A stretch of 36,568 nt of DNA from the NCBI GenBank assembly GCA_904384225.1, contig CAJFJV010000018.1:1-36568 (forward strand), in the 5' to 3' direction. A program made the position numbers and the translations under genes. The notes under the pieces are model-generated. The model was given only the letters and a program-made list of their open reading frames with translations, was not told where the DNA came from and did not search any database. Shown one piece after another: positions 7,516-15,553 of this stretch. Origin of the DNA: an uncultured Oscillospiraceae bacterium (GTDB taxonomy: Bacteria; Bacillota; Clostridia; Oscillospirales; Ruminococcaceae). Numbering within the stretch: the first letter of the stretch is position 1; each line of letters begins with the position of its first letter.

Positions 7516-7803
7516 ATGGAAAATAGGGTAGACCAATTGGAAGAAGAGCTTTTATGGAATATGGATAGCTTAACGACGAATATTTTGTCGTTTTTAAGTA
7601 TTTTACATAATATAAAAGAGAATAAAATTCCGGAAACTTTTTCATATCATGCAGTTTTATCGTCCTTTAAGCATCTAAATGCATTTATTGAGCAACATGG
7701 GAAGGAGATTTCGTTCCTCAGTTCAGCTCTGTTGGATGAGCTTGTAAAGCAAAAACAGCTTCATCAGATCATCCTCTTTGAAACATCCTCCTCTTTGCAG
7801 TAA
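7516..7803 (+). CDS. Hypothetical 95-aa helical protein
   Basis: ATG 7516 with AAGGAGA about 8 nt upstream and a near-consensus promoter 120 bp before it, so it is very likely expressed. The product is acidic at the start (DQLEEELLWNMD), contains mixed amphipathic helices, and has no cysteines, signal peptide or clear membrane segment. I recognise no family. The gene and its flanks are more AT-rich than neighbouring housekeeping genes, which could mean recent acquisition or a fast-evolving small regulator. It stands alone between the kinase-like gene and the AraC regulator, with no terminator visible in the 190 bp after it. Confidence 0.65.
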   Translation: MENRVDQLEEELLWNMDSLTTNILSFLSILHNIKENKIPETFSYHAVLSSFKHLNAFIEQHGKEISFLSSALLDELVKQKQLHQIILFETSSSLQ

Positions 7804-7995
7804 AGGGGGAATTGCCCAGTTAAGATATTGCCGCTGAAATAGAAATGTTATAACTGCAGATAAAAGAAAATACGCAGGCCAATGTATGGAAAAGGAAAGG
7901 TATATCGATAAGATTTTTTTAGTTATAATATCATTCTAATATGTTGAATTTCATAAGATAAAGGTTTTGCTAGTGCAACTTATAAAAATTCAATT

Positions 7996-8862
7996 TTAAG
8001 GACAGGTATTCTCATTTTTATCTGATATATGGTTGCTTTTCCGATAAATTCCGGGGGCGATCCCCTCTTGCTGCCGAAAGGAATGCGAAAAATGATGCAG
8101 ATCAGAAAAAGCAAGTCGTTCTGCAATTTGGGAAAGGGGCATAGATGTGTTCCGCAGAAGCTGCTTTGCCGTTTCAATCCGGCGGCGAAGCATGTAAGCG
8201 TATGGCGTTTCGCCGTACGCCTGTCGGAAGACGCGGATGATTTGCGCACGTGACAAAAAAAGTGCCTGTGCTGCATCGGAAAGTGTGGCCTTGCTTGAAA
8301 AATGACGGTCGCACCAATTCCGTATTGCATATGCATGCGGCGGATCGCTGTGCTTTTGAGAAAATTTTTCGTCAGCAAACATCCGGATCATTCGGTGGAT
8401 CAGCAGCGCTTTCCTTTCTTCGCAATCCTCTTTTTTTAAAAGGGAATGAAGCGTTGAAAGAAGAGGGGAGAGTGGGGCGTGCGAAACCAAAACCGCTTCA
8501 TGGATACCATAGGACAAAACCAATCCATCCACAAGCCTCCCAGAGAGATTAACCCATATTTTTTGATAGGGATCTTTCCTGTCTGCATAATAGGTAACCG
8601 GCATATCCCGGTTTAAAAAATAGCAGTCTCCTGCCTGAACGCACAGGCGAGTATCTTCACTTTCTATAAAACCCTTTCCGGATAAGACGGCTTCTATTAC
8701 GAAAAAAGATGTTCCGCCGCGAGCAATACGATACTCAGCATCCGGAAAAGTTGTGCCGGCCAGTTCGATGTTTAAGAGTGCGCCGCTTTCTGCGGGGGCA
8801 GCCCAGATGATTTTTTCTTTCAATGTTTTGGTATGCGCATTTTTAGCAATTAAAATGCGCAT
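7996..8862 (-). CDS. AraC-family transcriptional regulator
   Basis: 288 aa. The N-terminal half (about 20-150) has the cupin-like ligand-binding pattern of AraC proteins (V-Q-A-G-D-C-Y-F-L-N-R-D-M-P). The C-terminal ~100 residues are two helix-turn-helix units (SDAAQALFLSRAQIIRVFR; PLSQIAERLAFSDLHHFSHSFR) followed by the usual P-G-x-Y-R-K end. Start ATG 8862 was chosen because AAGGAGG lies 5 nt upstream on the minus strand; an upstream ATG at 8919 would fall inside the promoter. It is divergent from the DUF4965 gene (94-bp shared region), so it most likely controls that gene in response to a small, probably carbohydrate-like ligand. This target is inferred from position only. Confidence 0.9.
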   Translation of the reverse strand: MRILIAKNAHTKTLKEKIIWAAPAESGALLNIELAGTTFPDAEYRIARGGTSFFVIEAVLSGKGFIESEDTRLCVQAGDCYFLNRDMPVTYYADRKDPYQKIWVNLSGRLVDGLVLSYGIHEAVLVSHAPLSPLLSTLHSLLKKEDCEERKALLIHRMIRMFADEKFSQKHSDPPHAYAIRNWCDRHFSSKATLSDAAQALFLSRAQIIRVFRQAYGETPYAYMLRRRIETAKQLLRNTSMPLSQIAERLAFSDLHHFSHSFRQQEGIAPGIYRKSNHISDKNENTCP

Positions 8863-8890
8863 ATTCCTCCTTTTTCTCTTGAATAAATAG

Positions 8891-8919
8891 AATATAATAC
8901 AAATAGGCAAATGATGCAA
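8891..8919 (-). promoter_or_regulatory. Promoter of the AraC gene
   Basis: Minus strand: TTGCAT (8914-8919), 17-nt spacer, TATATT (8891-8896), 29 bp before its start codon. No equally good promoter is visible for the divergent gene, consistent with an activator-dependent promoter. Confidence 0.65.
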
Positions 8920-8956
8920 GTAATCTATTTTGAATCGTTGATAGGAGAGGTTTCAG

Positions 8957-10840
8957 ATGAAATTAAGAGCACCGGCTGTTCCGCTGATTACGATAGATCC
9001 CTTTTTTAATGTCTGGTCTATGTCTGATACGCTGAATGGAGATTGTACCCGCCATTGGTCTGGAACCCCACAGCCCATAACCGGGACTGTTTTGGTGGAT
9101 GGAATTTTATACTGCTTTATGGGACAAGTCCAAAATGCCGTCTTGATGGAGCAAAAAGAGATTGAAATCGACGTATTTTCAACATCTTATCGAATGGAAA
9201 AGGATGGCGTTTGTGTGAGGGCAACTTTTACCTCCCCTGTTTTGCTGGATGATTTAAAAAGGCTGGCACGTCCGGTTTCCTATCTTCATATCGAGGTTAC
9301 AAAAAATAATATTCCTGTTATGGCAGACATCTCTCTATCGGCAGGATGGGAAATCTGTGCCCGGAATCCACAGCCGGAAGAGATGGATTTTGACACAGTA
9401 TCCGCCGGATGCCTTTCCGGCGGGAAAATTGGCCGTAAGGATCAGCGTCCGCTTTATGAGAGCGGGGATGAGATTCCGATTGATTGGGGCTGGTTTTATT
9501 TGGTTGCCAGCCATGCGGATGCTTTGAGAGAGGAAACAGGCATACGGCTTCGGGTACAAGCATCTGAGATGCTCGCACTCTTTGGCTATGATGATGTGTT
9601 TGCAATTGAATATTTTGGGAAAAAGCTTCCGGGATACTGGCACAGGGAGAGCCCGGATATCCGAGATATTCTTTTGGCGGCGTATGAAGAATATTATCTG
9701 GTTTTAAAAAAATGCAAGGCTTTTTCCAAAGAACTGATCGCAAAAGCACAAAAAAGCGGAGGCCAAGAATATGCCGAACTTATCACGCTTGCTTATCGTC
9801 AAGTGGTGGCTGCCCATAAGCTGGTATGTGATGAGAATGGGGATATCCTTTTCCTATCCAAAGAATGCTACAGCGGTGGTTTTGCGGCGACAGCAGATGT
9901 AAGCTATCCTTCTACGCCTTTATTTTTGCTGTACTGCCCGGAATTGATAAATGGGATGATGCGGCCGGTTTTCCATTATGCACAGTCTGAAGCGTGGCCC
10001 TATCCTTTTGCCCCCCATGATGCGGGCCAGTATCCTCTGGTTAATGGACAAAAGTACAGCAATGGCACGGATCCAGAAGGGCAAATGCCAGTGGAAGAAT
10101 GCGGGAATATGCTAATTATGACGGCGGCTGTTGCGGTATGTTCCAAAAAACTATCCTTTGCTGAAAAGCAGTGGGAAACATTGGGACAGTGGTGCTGCTA
10201 TTTGCAAGAACAAGGGATGGATCCTCAGAACCAACTCTGTACGGATGATTTCGCCGGGCATCTTGCGCATAACTGCAACCTCTCGGTGAAAGCCATTATG
10301 GGCATTGCATCGTTTGCTATTCTTTGCCGCATGCGTGGAATGGAGAAAGATGCGGCATACTGGATGGAAATTGCGCGTTCTATGGCAAAAACTTGGGAAC
10401 GAACGGCTGCTAATGGGGATGGGACATATCGTCTGGCTTTTGACCAGCCCGGCACCTTTAGTATGAAATACAATATGCTGTGGGACGTCTTGTTTGGCAC
10501 CGGTCTTTTCGATAAAGATATGATAAACAGCGAGTTTTCTTCATATGTGTCACGGCACTTAAACCGCTATGGCATGCCGCTTGATAATCGGGCTGATTAT
10601 ACAAAATCGGATTGGATTTTGTGGTGTGCCTCTGTTTTAGAGAATCCTGCATTTTTTCAAAAAATGGTACATCCAGTATGGCTTTGTTACCACGAATCTC
10701 CTTCTCGTGTGCCGCTTACCGATTGGTATGACTCCAAAACTGCGGAGCGGGTCGGCTTTCAAAATCGTACCGTACAAGGCGGTTTGTTTATAAAAATTTT
10801 AAAAGACAGTAAGGCTTTGGATGCTTCTATACAAAAATAG
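8957..10840 (+). CDS. DUF4965/glutaminase-like domain protein
   Basis: 627 aa, without signal peptide, hence probably cytoplasmic. The N-terminus R-A-P-A-V-P-L-I-T-I-D-P-F-F-N-V-W-S and W-x-G-T-P-Q-P-I-T-G is typical of the DUF4964/DUF5127/DUF4965 architecture related to fungal glutaminase GtaA. The second half (about 275-620) is the helical, alpha/alpha-toroid-like part with F-A-P-H-D-A-G-Q-Y-P, M-P-V-E-E-C-G-N-M and D-D-F-A-G-H-L-A-H-N-C-N-L-S-V-K-A. Activity of bacterial members is poorly defined; glutaminase is the family label, and glycoside-like substrates are plausible from the fold and AraC context. Start ATG 8957 follows AGGAGAGG. It forms a divergent pair with the AraC gene. Confidence 0.85.
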   Translation: MKLRAPAVPLITIDPFFNVWSMSDTLNGDCTRHWSGTPQPITGTVLVDGILYCFMGQVQNAVLMEQKEIEIDVFSTSYRMEKDGVCVRATFTSPVLLDDLKRLARPVSYLHIEVTKNNIPVMADISLSAGWEICARNPQPEEMDFDTVSAGCLSGGKIGRKDQRPLYESGDEIPIDWGWFYLVASHADALREETGIRLRVQASEMLALFGYDDVFAIEYFGKKLPGYWHRESPDIRDILLAAYEEYYLVLKKCKAFSKELIAKAQKSGGQEYAELITLAYRQVVAAHKLVCDENGDILFLSKECYSGGFAATADVSYPSTPLFLLYCPELINGMMRPVFHYAQSEAWPYPFAPHDAGQYPLVNGQKYSNGTDPEGQMPVEECGNMLIMTAAVAVCSKKLSFAEKQWETLGQWCCYLQEQGMDPQNQLCTDDFAGHLAHNCNLSVKAIMGIASFAILCRMRGMEKDAAYWMEIARSMAKTWERTAANGDGTYRLAFDQPGTFSMKYNMLWDVLFGTGLFDKDMINSEFSSYVSRHLNRYGMPLDNRADYTKSDWILWCASVLENPAFFQKMVHPVWLCYHESPSRVPLTDWYDSKTAERVGFQNRTVQGGLFIKILKDSKALDASIQK

Positions 10841-11045
10841 GCTGTAAATAATATTTGCGCAGCCTTCTGTGGTTTACGATTCTATGTTTTGTAAGATACT
10901 TGCGGATTACTTAATATTGGAGATATATCGGTGTCCGCTATAGTGTTTAACAAAATCGGAACTCGGCATCAACTGTGGAGATACTTTATATTGCCGGATA
11001 AAAAGCCCCATACATTTCCTGTGGATTTTTACAAGAAAAAGATTT

Positions 11046-11081
11046 AAAATAGAGAAAGAACAATTGTTCTTTCTCTATTTT
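11046..11081 (+). terminator. 36-bp perfect palindrome with T-run before dinB
   Basis: Perfect 36-bp palindrome centred at 11063/11064, followed by a T-run to 11085, structurally an intrinsic terminator. It embeds a GAAC-AATT-GTTC box (11058-11069), so it may be an SOS operator rather than, or as well as, the end of the DUF4965 transcript. Confidence 0.6.
11058..11069. promoter_or_regulatory. LexA (SOS) box upstream of dinB
   Basis: GAACAATTGTTC matches the Gram-positive LexA core GAAC-N4-GTTC exactly and is 48 bp before the dinB start. A TAAAAT -10-like hexamer at 11045-11050 with a weak -35 would put the box over +1. Confidence 0.7.
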
Positions 11082-11117
11082 TTTATTCCCTCACAGAGAG
11101 GGTAAAGAGGTGGTTTT

Positions 11118-12365
11118 TTGAATCGCATTATTCTTCACAGTGATATGAACAATTTTTATGCCAATGTAGAATGCCTGTATAATCCATCTCTTCGCAATAA
11201 ACCTATAGCTGTAGCAGGCGATCCAAAGATACGGCACGGCATTGTATTGGCGAAAAATGATCTTGCAAAGCAATATGGCGTCCAAACCGGAGAGCCGCTT
11301 TGGATGGCAGAACAAAAATGCAAAGAGATTGTATTTGTTCCGCCCCACTATGAACGGTATTTCCTTTTTTCGCGGATGGCACAAGAAATCTATAGTAGAT
11401 ATACCGATCAGGTTGAACCATTTGGTTTGGATGAATGCTGGCTTGACGTATCCGGCAGTATCGGTCTGTTTGGAAGTGGAAAGACGATAGCAGATAAAAT
11501 TCGCAGGCAGATAAAAGATGAACTTGGCATAACAGCTTCAATAGGTGTCTCTTACAATAAAATTTTTGCAAAACTCGGTTCAGATATGAGAAAACCGGAT
11601 GCAACGACAGTGATTGCACCGAATAGCATTCGGGAGAAAATTTGGCCGCTGCCGGCAGGTGACTTGCTTTTTGTCGGACAGGCAACACGGAGAAAGCTAT
11701 CGCGATACTATATTAATACCATTGGCGATCTGGCCAGAACAGACCCGCAATTACTGGTGAGGCTATTGGGAATAAACGGGGACAAGCTTTGGCGGTTTGC
11801 CAATGGGATGGATATCTCTCCCGTATCGCAATATGGGACAAAAACATGGATCAAATCGATCGGAAACAGTACTACGACGCCGCGTGATCTCGAAAGCGAA
11901 GAGGAAGTTAAAATAATACTGTACGCACTTTGTGAAAAGGTATCCGCACGTTTGCGGAAGCATTGTTTATCGTGCGAAACCGTACAGCTGAGCGTCCGTG
12001 ATCAAAATTTCATTTTTTATGAGCGGCAAGGAAAATTTGATTATCCCAGCTGTGCTACAGATTCCATTTTTAATCTTGCATTGAAATTGTACCGCCAAAA
12101 TTTTTCAAAGGTACTTATCCGTTCACTTGGCGTCCGCGCATGCAGGCTGGCAATTCAAGAGCAGGAACAGCTTTCTTTGCTGCCTGAAGTCCCAAAAATG
12201 CAAAAAAGAGAGCAGCTTGATAAGACAATCGATTGGCTGCGCAGCCGGTATGGATACTTTGCCATACAAAGAGGGATTATGCTTATGGATAAATCGCTGG
12301 CATATCTTAGCCAACAGAGTCCTTCTCCTATATATCCGGGGAGCTTTTTTAAACAGGGCAGTTAA
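11118..12365 (+). CDS. dinB: Y-family DNA polymerase (DinB/UvrX-like)
   Basis: 415 aa translesion polymerase. Metal-binding residues are visible in H-S-D-M-N-N-F-Y-A-N-V-E (Asp9) and G-L-D-E-C-W-L-D-V-S (about 103-112). The S-I-G-V-S-Y-N-K-I-F-A-K-L-G-S-D-M-R-K-P segment is the palm/thumb signature. A little-finger domain follows, and a Q-L-S-L-L-P sequence near 352 looks like the sliding-clamp peptide, placed before a ~60-residue tail, as in UvrX-type rather than E. coli DinB-type enzymes. The start is TTG 11118 with AAAGAGGTGG upstream; no in-frame ATG gives a full first strand. An SOS box precedes it. It is likely co-transcribed with the small gene 44 bp downstream. Confidence 0.93.
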   Translation: MNRIILHSDMNNFYANVECLYNPSLRNKPIAVAGDPKIRHGIVLAKNDLAKQYGVQTGEPLWMAEQKCKEIVFVPPHYERYFLFSRMAQEIYSRYTDQVEPFGLDECWLDVSGSIGLFGSGKTIADKIRRQIKDELGITASIGVSYNKIFAKLGSDMRKPDATTVIAPNSIREKIWPLPAGDLLFVGQATRRKLSRYYINTIGDLARTDPQLLVRLLGINGDKLWRFANGMDISPVSQYGTKTWIKSIGNSTTTPRDLESEEEVKIILYALCEKVSARLRKHCLSCETVQLSVRDQNFIFYERQGKFDYPSCATDSIFNLALKLYRQNFSKVLIRSLGVRACRLAIQEQEQLSLLPEVPKMQKREQLDKTIDWLRSRYGYFAIQRGIMLMDKSLAYLSQQSPSPIYPGSFFKQGS

Positions 12366-12409
12366 TCTATCTTCATTGGAACTATAAATAGCAAGAGAGG
12401 AGGACAAGG

Positions 12410-12649
12410 ATGCGAAAAAAGATGTTTGTTGAGGTGGCAGCAAATTTTTATACAAACGGAGTAATAATCCCGTTTTTGATCAAATGGAAAGACGGTACGG
12501 TATATGAAATAGACCGCGTGTTGGAAATGCGAAAGGCGGCTTCTTTAAAAGCTGGCGGCGTTGGGACACGATATACAATACGGGTCAAAGGCAGTATAAC
12601 GTATCTGTTTTATGAAGAGCCAAAATGGTTCGTTGAAGCAAAAGTATGA
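12410..12649 (+). CDS. Small conserved protein of the dinB operon
   Basis: 79 aa, ATG 12410 with GAGGAGG upstream. The protein is a small beta-rich domain: F-V-E-V-A-A-N-F, then a variable turn, P-F-L-I-K-W-K-D-G-T-V-Y-E-I-D-R-V, then a basic K-A-G-G-V-G-T-R-Y-T-I-R-V segment and a C-terminal Y-L-F-Y-E-E-P-K-W-F-V-E. Proteins of this type recur beside Y-family polymerase genes in Clostridia, and DUF6504-like partners occur beside dinB elsewhere. That association is from memory. The 44-bp gap without a terminator implies co-transcription and SOS induction. A role as polymerase accessory or nucleic-acid-binding protein is inference. Confidence 0.7.
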   Translation: MRKKMFVEVAANFYTNGVIIPFLIKWKDGTVYEIDRVLEMRKAASLKAGGVGTRYTIRVKGSITYLFYEEPKWFVEAKV

Positions 12650-12712
12650 TTTCTATAAGCAAGCATTTCTGGATTGAGTATGACATGTATTATTTAAAAA
12701 AAAGTTAGGAAA

Positions 12713-12754
12713 CCAAAAGCGTCCTTTTCCCCTTAGGGAAAAGGACGCTTTTGG
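12713..12754. terminator. Bidirectional terminator between convergent units
   Basis: Perfect 19-bp stem (12713-12731 with 12736-12754), loop CTTA, serving the dinB operon on the plus strand and the six-TM gene on the minus strand. Confidence 0.85.
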
Positions 12755-12803
12755 TATATTCATAACGGGACAAGCCTGCAAAGCCGAAGGACATTTCGTT
12801 ATT

Positions 12804-13340
12804 TTATCGAATTCGCAGCCGTGGACGAATGGTATTGCAGTAGATGTAAATAAGGCGTGTTAAAGCAAAATCATAGACGACAAAGGTAATATTGGCGAGC
12901 ACCCAAAATGCATAGATTCCCCAAGCGAATCCCATGCTCATATCTTCGAGCAGCTGGGTCATATTGAAAAAAACAATGATTACGGCATATCCGGATATGC
13001 ATGCCGTGTTAAATAACAAAAGCTTGACCGCCCATTCGGCTATACGGCTTTTCAGCCGCTCGATGCTGCTTTTGGCAATTGGATAATAGCCTAAAAAAGC
13101 GATAAACAGCATGGCGGCTTCTTTATTAGGCGTAATAAAAATTGTCAAGACCGCAACCGCTGCATAAGCGATCCAAGCGGTACGCCTGCCAAAGTCAACC
13201 ACCAATGCGATCAATATAATGCCGGCCAGTGCAGGGCAGGTATACTCTGCAAAGGGAAATAACGCTGACAAAAACATGCAAGCAAGGCTTAATGCGCAAG
13301 CGATTCCGCCAAATGCCACTTTCCTTGGAGAAAATTTCAT
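12804..13340 (-). CDS. Six-TM membrane protein, ECF S-component-like
   Basis: 178 aa with about six hydrophobic helices (roughly 9-29, 33-50, 55-70, 76-90, 105-126, 138-160) and a basic tail. The N-terminus K-V-A-F-G-G-I-A-C-A-L-S-L and overall size resemble the substrate-binding S component of energy-coupling-factor vitamin transporters, but the diagnostic sequence is weak and no ECF ATPase is nearby. Start ATG 13340 has a GAGGTG site. It follows the J-domain gene on the same strand but a terminator-like hairpin (13362-13384) lies between, so it may be separately or partially co-transcribed. Substrate unknown. Confidence 0.65.
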   Translation of the reverse strand: MKFSPRKVAFGGIACALSLACMFLSALFPFAEYTCPALAGIILIALVVDFGRRTAWIAYAAVAVLTIFITPNKEAAMLFIAFLGYYPIAKSSIERLKSRIAEWAVKLLLFNTACISGYAVIIVFFNMTQLLEDMSMGFAWGIYAFWVLANITFVVYDFALTRLIYIYCNTIRPRLRIR

Positions 13341-13361
13341 GGATTTATCACCTCAAAATGA

Positions 13362-13384
13362 AATCCGGAGAGATACTCCGGATT
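13362..13384 (-). terminator. Terminator-like hairpin between the J-domain gene and six-TM gene
   Basis: AATCCGGAG (13362-13370) pairs with CTCCGGATT (13376-13384), loop of 5. On the minus strand TCATTTTG follows, so termination is probably partial. It lies 21 bp before the next start codon and might act as an attenuator. Confidence 0.5.
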
Positions 13385-13492
13385 GATATCGGTTAAAAAA
13401 GAGATGGGCCTTCTCTAAGAGGCAGTATATGCAGATTGAGTATAGCAAAGAACGTAGAAAACGCACGTCCATTTAACTGACGAAAGGAAAAG

Positions 13493-14116
13493 TCAGCAGC
13501 AGCTGATCAAATCTCCGCCCATACACTCGCAGCAGCAGTCGGCACAGATAAGCCCCTGACAGACGTCACAGGCACTGCATCCCCCAACAGGATGGGTTGG
13601 CTGACGATAAGCACCTTGCCCATAGCCGCCCGTGTTGCCTTGACGCTGCCAGCCCATCCGGTTGTATGCCGCACGATATTCCGCATTATTCGGCTCCATG
13701 CGGCAGGCGGTAGCGAAATGATTGGCCGCATCCTCAAGCCAACCGCGGGAATAATAGACAGAACCCTTCAGGAAGTACCATTCCGCATTGCGTGCGTTCA
13801 GCGGCGTGCCGTCTAACAGCTCCTCTGCTTCTGTTAAGCGCCCGCTTTGTATCATAGCGCGGATGTCGGCAAATCCGGATGCGCCGCGTGCTTGGCCGTA
13901 GGGATTCTGCGTGTGTTGTGCACCACCGCGGCGTTCATTCATAATCTGGTCGAAGGCGCCGTTTATTTCACTCATTTTTTCACTTGCAACGTCAGCGAGA
14001 GGGCTGTCTGTATAATTATCAGGATGATACTTTTTTGCCAACGTTCGATATGCCGCTTTGATCTCCTCATCTGTTGCGGAAGGGCTTACACCTAAGACTT
14101 CATATGGATTTTTCAT
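13493..14116 (-). CDS. J-domain protein with TPR region and Cys-rich tail
   Basis: 207 aa. An N-terminal J domain (about 3-70) carries the H-P-D tripeptide (KKYHPDNY) that stimulates DnaK ATPase. A low-complexity linker follows, then a TPR-like helical region (about 90-150: W-Y-F-L-K-G-S-V-Y-Y-S-R-G; F-A-T-A-C-R-M-E-P-N-N), a Gly/Gln-rich stretch and a tail with 10 cysteines in the last 30 residues (C-x2-C-x2-C-x4-C-x2-C-C-C-x-C, then C-C). The tail could bind zinc or an Fe-S cluster. It lacks the classic DnaJ zinc domain. Start ATG 14116 has AAGGAG upstream and lies inside the end of the DUF5685 gene (17-bp overlap), implying translational coupling. Confidence 0.85.
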   Translation of the reverse strand: MKNPYEVLGVSPSATDEEIKAAYRTLAKKYHPDNYTDSPLADVASEKMSEINGAFDQIMNERRGGAQHTQNPYGQARGASGFADIRAMIQSGRLTEAEELLDGTPLNARNAEWYFLKGSVYYSRGWLEDAANHFATACRMEPNNAEYRAAYNRMGWQRQGNTGGYGQGAYRQPTHPVGGCSACDVCQGLICADCCCECMGGDLISCC

Positions 14117-14969
14117 CGGGTTTCTCCTTTTTTTGCAGAATCGACTGGATCGTGTCATGAAATCCGTCGTATATAATATTATCTAAAATCGGCTTATACC
14201 GCCGAATGTGTAAAAGCTCATAAGCCGGTGCAATTTCGCCTACTGTTAGGTTTAAAACCTCGCGGGCACGTATTTGGCGTTGCTGCTGTGAAAGATTGGG
14301 ATATGCAGCGAGAAACGGATTAAAGCTTTTTTGCTTTTCATCTTTTTCAAGATCGTCGAAAGCATCGGCAAAATAGACATAGCGCCCTATTAGATATCCA
14401 AAGCGGGAAAGAACTTTTTTTTGCTGCGCGTCCTCAGAAAAAACTGTGCAGAGAACGGACAGTGCGCTGGCGGTCGGATCCGCCGCCCGATCTATGCTTG
14501 TGCAACCATCTTTTTCAAGCGCCGATTGTTTTTGCATCATCCCGTATAGCGTACGATCTGCATCTGGAAAAAGTTTTCTTGCCTTTTTTCGTGCTAACGC
14601 AGCAAATGGAAATAACAGAAGAGCCCGTGCTTTTTTTAGAAAGCGTTCATCTGCCATGTCGTCTTTTAATTTATAATAAAGCATTAACATAGCGGCGCTG
14701 GCACAATAAGTCAAATCGTCGCTGGCAACGGCACACGCTTTTTTTTTAAACGGATTTGCAACACATGCACATTTTTTAAAGCCGCCGCATTCATCCCGCA
14801 TGGAAAGCGAAACCGCCGCCATGAAAGTGAAATCATAGCTGAGGGTGAGGCTTGCAAAAGGTCCGAAAACATGGGAGAGCTGTTTGCATAAGCCGCAGTA
14901 AATTGCCTTAAACGTGTCGAATTCACGTACCTTCATTTCCGGTTTATAGGGTTTAATATACCCAAACAA
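14100..14969 (-). CDS. DUF5685 family protein
   Basis: 289 aa, mainly helical. The N-terminus M-F-G-Y-I-K-P-Y-K-P-E-M-K-V-R-E-F and Y-C-G-L-C-K (a C-x2-C motif, about 29-32) identify DUF5685; further cysteines follow (E-C-G-G-F-K-K-C-A-C, A-C-A). A helix with F-A-D-A-F-D-D-L-E-K-D-E-K (about 203-215) recalls the Asp-rich metal-binding helix of isoprenoid-synthase-like folds; this is a visual similarity only. The start is TTG 14969 with AGGAGG 8 nt upstream; no ATG precedes the conserved N-terminus. It overlaps the J-domain gene, a pairing I recall from other Clostridia. Function is unknown; a metal- or Fe-S-linked role is suggested by the cysteines. Confidence 0.8.
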   Translation of the reverse strand: MFGYIKPYKPEMKVREFDTFKAIYCGLCKQLSHVFGPFASLTLSYDFTFMAAVSLSMRDECGGFKKCACVANPFKKKACAVASDDLTYCASAAMLMLYYKLKDDMADERFLKKARALLLFPFAALARKKARKLFPDADRTLYGMMQKQSALEKDGCTSIDRAADPTASALSVLCTVFSEDAQQKKVLSRFGYLIGRYVYFADAFDDLEKDEKQKSFNPFLAAYPNLSQQQRQIRAREVLNLTVGEIAPAYELLHIRRYKPILDNIIYDGFHDTIQSILQKKEKPDEKSI

Positions 14970-15350
14970 TGCGCGCCCTCCTGTCTTTTATTTGCTTCTT
15001 CTTATTGTAGCCGATGATTTCCGCGTTTTGATTACTAAACTGTAAATTGTAAATAGATATAGGGTTCTTTGCTGAAAATGCTCGAAATGCAGCTCGATTG
15101 CGGCGCGGTTTTGAACGGAATGTCTCTTTTTGAGGATCAGAGGTCAATCACGTAATGCGGGCGTAAACAGAACGATGGATTCCGCGGGCTTTAATGCCAT
15201 TGTATCACAACGCTTTTAACATTGTCTACAAAGAATAAGATTGTCCAGATGTATCGGCAGTTTCCGATTGAGAAATGTAAGAATTAGGGCCTTTTAAAAA
15301 TTCTGATGAACAGCCTTGTTTTTAGAAACAGGATTTATCCTTATCTATTC
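14970..15350. other. Divergent intergenic region DUF5685 / trmL
   Basis: No gene recognised. The DUF5685 ribosome site is at 14976-14982 (minus). A TACAAT-like -10 on the minus strand near 15013-15018 lacks a good -35. The trmL promoter is at the right end. Confidence 0.45.
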
Positions 15351-15379
15351 TTGCCTTACTTCCATACCTGTTGTATAAT
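15351..15379 (+). promoter_or_regulatory. Probable promoter of trmL-degV
   Basis: TTGCCT (15351-15356), 17-nt spacer, TATAAT (15374-15379). A second TATAAT lies near 15470 without a good -35. The leader before trmL would be about 165 nt. Confidence 0.55.
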
Positions 15380-15553
15380 GGGGACGGCGCAGATGAAATA
15401 CAGTTTGGCCCGCTTGATTGCCTTTTGGACAATACTCGGTTATCGGTGTAAATCAATGACAGGGCCTGTTATAATGTTGACAGGAATTTATAAGAGCAGG
15501 TACGGCCGATTGTCATCGTCTGTTATCCAGAAGGGAAAGGGGAATTTCAAAAT

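Noticed and set aside
8920-8956. Possible CcpA cre site before the DUF4965 gene (TTGAATCGTTGAT)
   Set aside because: It is one base short of the consensus spacing and lacks the second half; too weak to call.
13493-14969. Search for a CIRCE heat-shock operator near the J-domain gene
   Set aside because: No TTAGCACTC-N9-GAGTGCTAA was seen, so heat-shock control by HrcA is not supported.
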